Assembly (NCBI RefSeq): GCF_023145115.1
Contig: NZ_JAGLEJ010000056.1
Coordinates: forward strand, 1-20,534
DNA from: Algiphilus sp.
Lineage (GTDB): Bacteria; Pseudomonadota; Gammaproteobacteria; Nevskiales; Nevskiaceae
DNA: 20,534 nucleotides
Direction: 5' to 3'
Under the pieces are notes generated by a model, which made no database searches, was not told the origin of the DNA, and was given only the letters and a program-made list of their open reading frames with translations. Positions 17,446-20,534 of the stretch are shown here, one piece after another (position 1 is the first letter of the stretch; each line of letters starts with the position of its first letter). A program made the translations under genes and the position numbers.

Positions 17446-18482
17446 CCGGCCTCGTCCCCGCCGGCGTGGTCGCGCCGGAACTGCCCGGGGCTGCGGCCGG
17501 TGGCGCGCCGGAAGGCGCGCGTGAAGTTGGCGGCGTCGGAATAGCCCAGCTCGATGGCGATGCGGGTGATGCCGAGGTCGGTGTCGCGCAGCAGGCGGAC
17601 CGCGTGCGCATTCCGTGCGTCGTTGGCCAGTGCACGGAAGCGGTAGCCCTCCGCGCCGAGGTAGCGGTCCAGCGTGCGCGGCGAGACATTGAGGATGCGC
17701 GCCAGCTCGCCCAGCGTCGGCACGCCGCCGCTGGCTTCGCGCAGCATCATCGCGACCCAGTCGGACACCTTGCCGGCCGCCGCCGCGTTGCGCAGCAGCG
17801 TCTGGCAGCGGGTCTCCGCCATGCTGCGCGCGTCGGGGTCGGCCATTGCCAGCGGGTGCCGGTCGATGCTCGCCGGGAAGCGCAGGCGCACGCCCGGCGT
17901 GGGCTCGGCCTCGAAGCGGCAGGCGGCTTCGTGCATCGCGCTGTAGCGTGCGATATGTGGCGGCGCGGCCATCGACAGCTGCATCCGGTAATCCGGGAGG
18001 CGCCCCTGGCTCATGTCGCGGATCTCGTGGTGGGCGGCCACCGCGATCGCCTCCAGATGGAACTCGAGACACTGGTGCCCCATCGCGGTTTCGGGCGTGA
18101 ACCGCAGCTCGGCGGTCTGCGCGTCGACGTGATAGCGGGCCCGGAACGTGGGCATGACCAGGCCGAAGTAGCGCGCCACGAAGCGCAGCGCATCCCCGAG
18201 ATCGGCACTGCTGAGCATGCCGTAGCCGACGATGTGGTGGGCGCTGACCTTGAGGGCCCGGCCCAGGTCGAAGGCGAGGTCGCTGCGCGCGCCGCGCTCG
18301 GCGATCAGCGCCAGCAGCCGTTCGACCCGCGGCAGATCGAGCATGGCCTCCGGGGCCCCGAAGGCATCGGGTTCGATGCCGGCCTCGCGCAGCAGCGCGC
18401 TCGTGTCGAAGCCGTCCCGTGCTAGCAGTTCGTCGAGCCGGGTGTAGTAGCGCGCGGGTACCTTCGGGGTCGATTGGCGCAT
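17442..18482 (-). CDS. AraC-family regulator (OruR-like), likely controls alkB
   Basis: The 346-residue protein starts at ATG 18482; the longer frame runs into the operator region. Residues about 15-200 match the AraC_N arabinose-binding-like domain found in OruR/ArgR-type regulators (RYYTRLDELLARDGFD, LGRALKVSAHHIVGYGMLSSADLGDALRF). Residues about 245-340 hold the double helix-turn-helix: LGELARILNVSPRTLDRYL and ITRIAIELGYSDAANFTRAFRRATGRSPGQFRRD. It is divergent from the alkane monooxygenase gene with 165 bases between them, and the spacer carries two direct repeats typical of AraC-type sites. Activation of alkB by alkanes or their alcohols is likely. Its last codons overlap the stop of the convergent lipoprotein gene. 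Confidence 0.9.
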   Translation of the reverse strand: MRQSTPKVPARYYTRLDELLARDGFDTSALLREAGIEPDAFGAPEAMLDLPRVERLLALIAERGARSDLAFDLGRALKVSAHHIVGYGMLSSADLGDALRFVARYFGLVMPTFRARYHVDAQTAELRFTPETAMGHQCLEFHLEAIAVAAHHEIRDMSQGRLPDYRMQLSMAAPPHIARYSAMHEAACRFEAEPTPGVRLRFPASIDRHPLAMADPDARSMAETRCQTLLRNAAAAGKVSDWVAMMLREASGGVPTLGELARILNVSPRTLDRYLGAEGYRFRALANDARNAHAVRLLRDTDLGITRIAIELGYSDAANFTRAFRRATGRSPGQFRRDHAGGDEAG

Positions 18483-18508
18483 GGCGGGCCTCCTGCCGCA
18501 GCGCGCAG

Positions 18509-18544
18509 TGTCAGAAAATGACCATTGACTGTCAACAAATGACA
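18509..18544. promoter_or_regulatory. two 15-bp direct repeats with 21-bp period
   Basis: TGTCAGAAAATGACC (18509-18523) and TGTCAACAAATGACA (18530-18544) repeat with a 21-base step, i.e. two DNA turns. Each copy also contains a TGTCA-N5-TGACA-like dyad. This is what tandem sites of an AraC-family activator look like, and it lies between the AraC and alkB genes, 27 bases from the regulator start. A perfect TTGACA for the minus strand is contained at 18530-18535, so binding could also repress the regulator's own promoter. Confidence 0.6.
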
Positions 18545-18647
18545 AGTCGGAAGCGGTGGCCGGGCGCAGCATGGATCCTGCAGGCGGAACGGTGCCGGGA
18601 GGCGGCGCCCCGCTGTTGCGGATTCCATTCGGAGGAGGGACAGCATC

Positions 18648-20054
18648 ATGACCACGTCAACCACCACGCACGACGGCACCACCTGGCGCGACGGCAAGCG
18701 CTGGCTCTGGGTGCTGAGTCCGCTGTTGCCGCTCGCCGGCCTGGTGTCGGTCGCGCTCGCGGCGATCCACGGCATCGGCGCGCTCTACTGGGCGATGCCC
18801 GTCATCTTCTACGGCCTCGTGCCGCTGCTCGACTACCTGATCGGTGTCGACCGCGTGAATCCGCCCGAATCGGCGGTGGGGCCGCTCAGCGAGGACCCGT
18901 ACTATCGCGGCATCGTCTTCGCCTACATCCCGACCCAGTACGCAGCCACCATCCTGGGCGCATTCCTGGCGGTGCAGGGCGGCATGGTCTGGTGGGAGGT
19001 GCTCGGGCTGGTCATCACGGTCGGCATGATCAACGGCATCGGCATCAACACCGCGCACGAGCTCGGCCACAAGACCAACAGCCTGGAGCGCTGGCTGGCC
19101 AAGCTGACGCTGGCGCCGGTGGCCTACGGGCACTTCTTCGTCGAGCACAACAAGGGCCATCACAAGAACGTCGCCACGCCGGAGGACCCGGCCAGTTCGC
19201 GCATGGGCGAGACCTTCTGGGGCTTCCTGCCCCGGACGATGGCGGGCAGCCTGCGGTCGGCGTGGAACATCGAGAAGGCGCGCCTGGCCCGCAAGGGCCG
19301 TGGCGTCTGGACAGCGGACAACGAGAATCTCCAGGCCTGGGCCATGACCGTCGTCCTCTTCGGCGGCCTCACCCTCTGGCTGGGGTGGCCGGCGCTGCTC
19401 TTCCTGGCGGTACAGGCGGTCTACGGCGCCAGTCTGCTGGAGGTGATCAACTATATCGAGCACTACGGCCTGCTGCGTCAGAAGCAGCCCGGCGGCCGCT
19501 ACGAGCGCTGCAACCCCAGCCACTCCTGGAACAGCAACCACGTGGTGACCAATCTGTTCCTCTACCAGTTGCAGCGCCACGCCGACCACCATGCCAATCC
19601 CACGCGGCGCTTCCAGGCTCTGCGGCATTTCGACGAGAGCCCGCAGCTGCCTTCCGGCTATGCCTCGATGCTGCTGCTGGCGTACTTTCCGCCGCTGTGG
19701 TTCCGGCAGATCGATCCGCTGGTGGTGGCCCACTACGATGGCGACCTGACCAGGGCCAATCTGCTGCCTTCCCGGCGCGACAGGCTGATGGCGCGCTGGC
19801 AGGGAGCGCGTCTCGACGACGGGCATCCCGATCCGTTTCCAGGCGAGCACGACCCCGCCGTGGATGCGGGCGCGGCGCAGGTGGCCGGGGAGCAGCGCTA
19901 TCAGTGCACCGACTGTGGCTACATCTACGACGAGCGCGAGGGTTGCCCGCACGAAGGGTTCCCGGCCGGGACGCGCTGGTCGGCCATTCCGGACGACTGG
20001 GCCTGTCCGCAGTGTGCGGTGCGCGACAAGGTCGATTTCCGCCATCTGGCCTGA
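18648..20054 (+). CDS. alkB: alkane 1-monooxygenase AlkB fused to rubredoxin
   Basis: The 468-residue protein hydroxylates terminal C-H bonds of n-alkanes using O2, with electrons delivered by its own rubredoxin. The membrane domain (1-375) carries the diiron histidines: H137/H141 in HELGHK, H167/H171/H172 in EHNKGHH, H272 in NYIEHYGLLRQ and H311/H314/H315 in LQRHADHH. A 40-residue linker leads to a rubredoxin (about 415-468) with CTDCGY (C420/C423) and CPQC (C453/C456) holding iron. A fused AlkBG is known from Fontimonas thermophila, a Nevskiales bacterium, and from actinobacteria. Phe54 stands where P. putida AlkB has Trp55, a chain-length gate, so longer alkanes may be accepted. GGAGGAGGG precedes ATG 18648. 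A rubredoxin reductase is not in this window. Confidence 0.95.
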   Translation: MTTSTTTHDGTTWRDGKRWLWVLSPLLPLAGLVSVALAAIHGIGALYWAMPVIFYGLVPLLDYLIGVDRVNPPESAVGPLSEDPYYRGIVFAYIPTQYAATILGAFLAVQGGMVWWEVLGLVITVGMINGIGINTAHELGHKTNSLERWLAKLTLAPVAYGHFFVEHNKGHHKNVATPEDPASSRMGETFWGFLPRTMAGSLRSAWNIEKARLARKGRGVWTADNENLQAWAMTVVLFGGLTLWLGWPALLFLAVQAVYGASLLEVINYIEHYGLLRQKQPGGRYERCNPSHSWNSNHVVTNLFLYQLQRHADHHANPTRRFQALRHFDESPQLPSGYASMLLLAYFPPLWFRQIDPLVVAHYDGDLTRANLLPSRRDRLMARWQGARLDDGHPDPFPGEHDPAVDAGAAQVAGEQRYQCTDCGYIYDEREGCPHEGFPAGTRWSAIPDDWACPQCAVRDKVDFRHLA

Positions 20055-20075
20055 TCGCTACCGCTCTGCGGGCCG

Positions 20076-20115
20076 CCACGGGCGCGGGGTGTCCACGGCA
20101 TCCCCGCGCCCGTGG
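20076..20115. terminator. 14-bp perfect hairpin after alkB
   Basis: CCACGGGCGCGGGG and CCCCGCGCCCGTGG face each other across a 12-base loop, 21 bases after the alkB stop. The stem is perfect. Only a short TGCTT follows, so termination may be inefficient or factor-assisted. It separates alkB from tuf transcription. Confidence 0.55.
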
Positions 20116-20118
20116 TGC

Positions 20119-20148
20119 TTGCGGAGTCACGCGGCAGGAATTTAATAT
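20119..20148 (+). promoter_or_regulatory. possible tuf promoter
   Basis: TTGCGG (20119-20124) and TAATAT (20143-20148) are 18 bases apart, about 100 bases before the tuf ATG. The -35 match to consensus is poor. The AT-rich patch TTTAATAT stands out in GC-rich surroundings and is the best candidate I see for the independent start tuf must have if the hairpin terminates alkB mRNA. Confidence 0.35.
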
Positions 20149-20245
20149 CGCGCGCTTGTCGCACCCGCCGGGGGATTGCAAACGCCGGGTTGCGTCGGGA
20201 ATTTTCGAACTCTTCTTCTGACACGCAACACAACTGGGTTGGAGC

Positions 20246-20534
<289 letters not shown>

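Noticed and set aside
14902..18072. 1056-residue minus-strand open frame
   Set aside because: It crosses the crotonase, OmpA-domain and lipoprotein genes and their spacers. It is a composition artefact.

Overview
The window is GC-rich bacterial DNA from what is most likely a hydrocarbon- or lipid-degrading gammaproteobacterium. A member of the Nevskiales/Algiphilus/Fontimonas neighbourhood is my inference, not a proof. The inference rests on an alkane monooxygenase fused to a rubredoxin next to an elongation factor Tu gene, on two blocks of acyl-CoA and short-chain dehydrogenase genes, and on lipoprotein and OmpA genes of Gram-negative type.

Positions 1-3600 look like an eroded accessory segment. 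They are visibly less GC-rich in places and gene-poor. They hold a possible stub of an NAD(P)-binding reductase (296-400), a SnoaL/NTF2-like protein (686-1138), and an XRE/MmyB-type regulator broken into two overlapping frames exactly between its DNA-binding and ligand-binding domains (1172-1974). An 11-G tract sits just in front of the regulator. They also hold the N-terminal remnant of an IS481-type transposase (about 2129-2350) and an orphan six-helix membrane protein (2843-3571). A large BNR/Asp-box lipoprotein (3835-6153) and a convergent MmcB-like PD-(D/E)XK protein (6163-6843) follow.

Positions 6917-11544 are a tight four-gene minus-strand operon. In transcription order it encodes an APH-type phosphotransferase, an ACAD10/11-type acyl-CoA dehydrogenase, an SDR and an acyl-CoA ligase. 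A TetR regulator is divergent from it, across a spacer with an 18-bp dyad. The gene set matches LvaA, LvaC, LvaD and LvaE of Pseudomonas putida levulinate catabolism and the fused domains of animal ACAD11. It therefore probably activates hydroxy- or keto-acids to CoA esters, phosphorylates the hydroxyl and eliminates phosphate to feed beta-oxidation. No LvaB-like gene is seen.

Positions 12342-15205 are a second lipid or aromatic module. An SDR with Phe in place of the catalytic Tyr is coupled to a DsbA-fold HCCA-isomerase-like protein. Divergent from them are a TetR regulator and a crotonase, with a palindromic operator candidate between. Positions 15304-17445 encode an envelope protein with an OmpA domain in its middle and a small lipoprotein.

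Positions 17442-20054 hold an AraC/OruR-type regulator divergent from the alkB-rubredoxin fusion. Between them is a pair of 15-bp direct repeats with a 21-bp period, a good AraC-type operator candidate. A strong hairpin separates alkB from tuf, which runs off the right edge. Together the genes suggest terminal oxidation of alkanes plus separate, separately regulated routes for CoA activation and breakdown of oxygenated acids. The most interesting points are the LvaA/C/D/E-like operon, the AraC repeats, the broken MmyB regulator with its G-tract, and the Tyr-less SDR pair.
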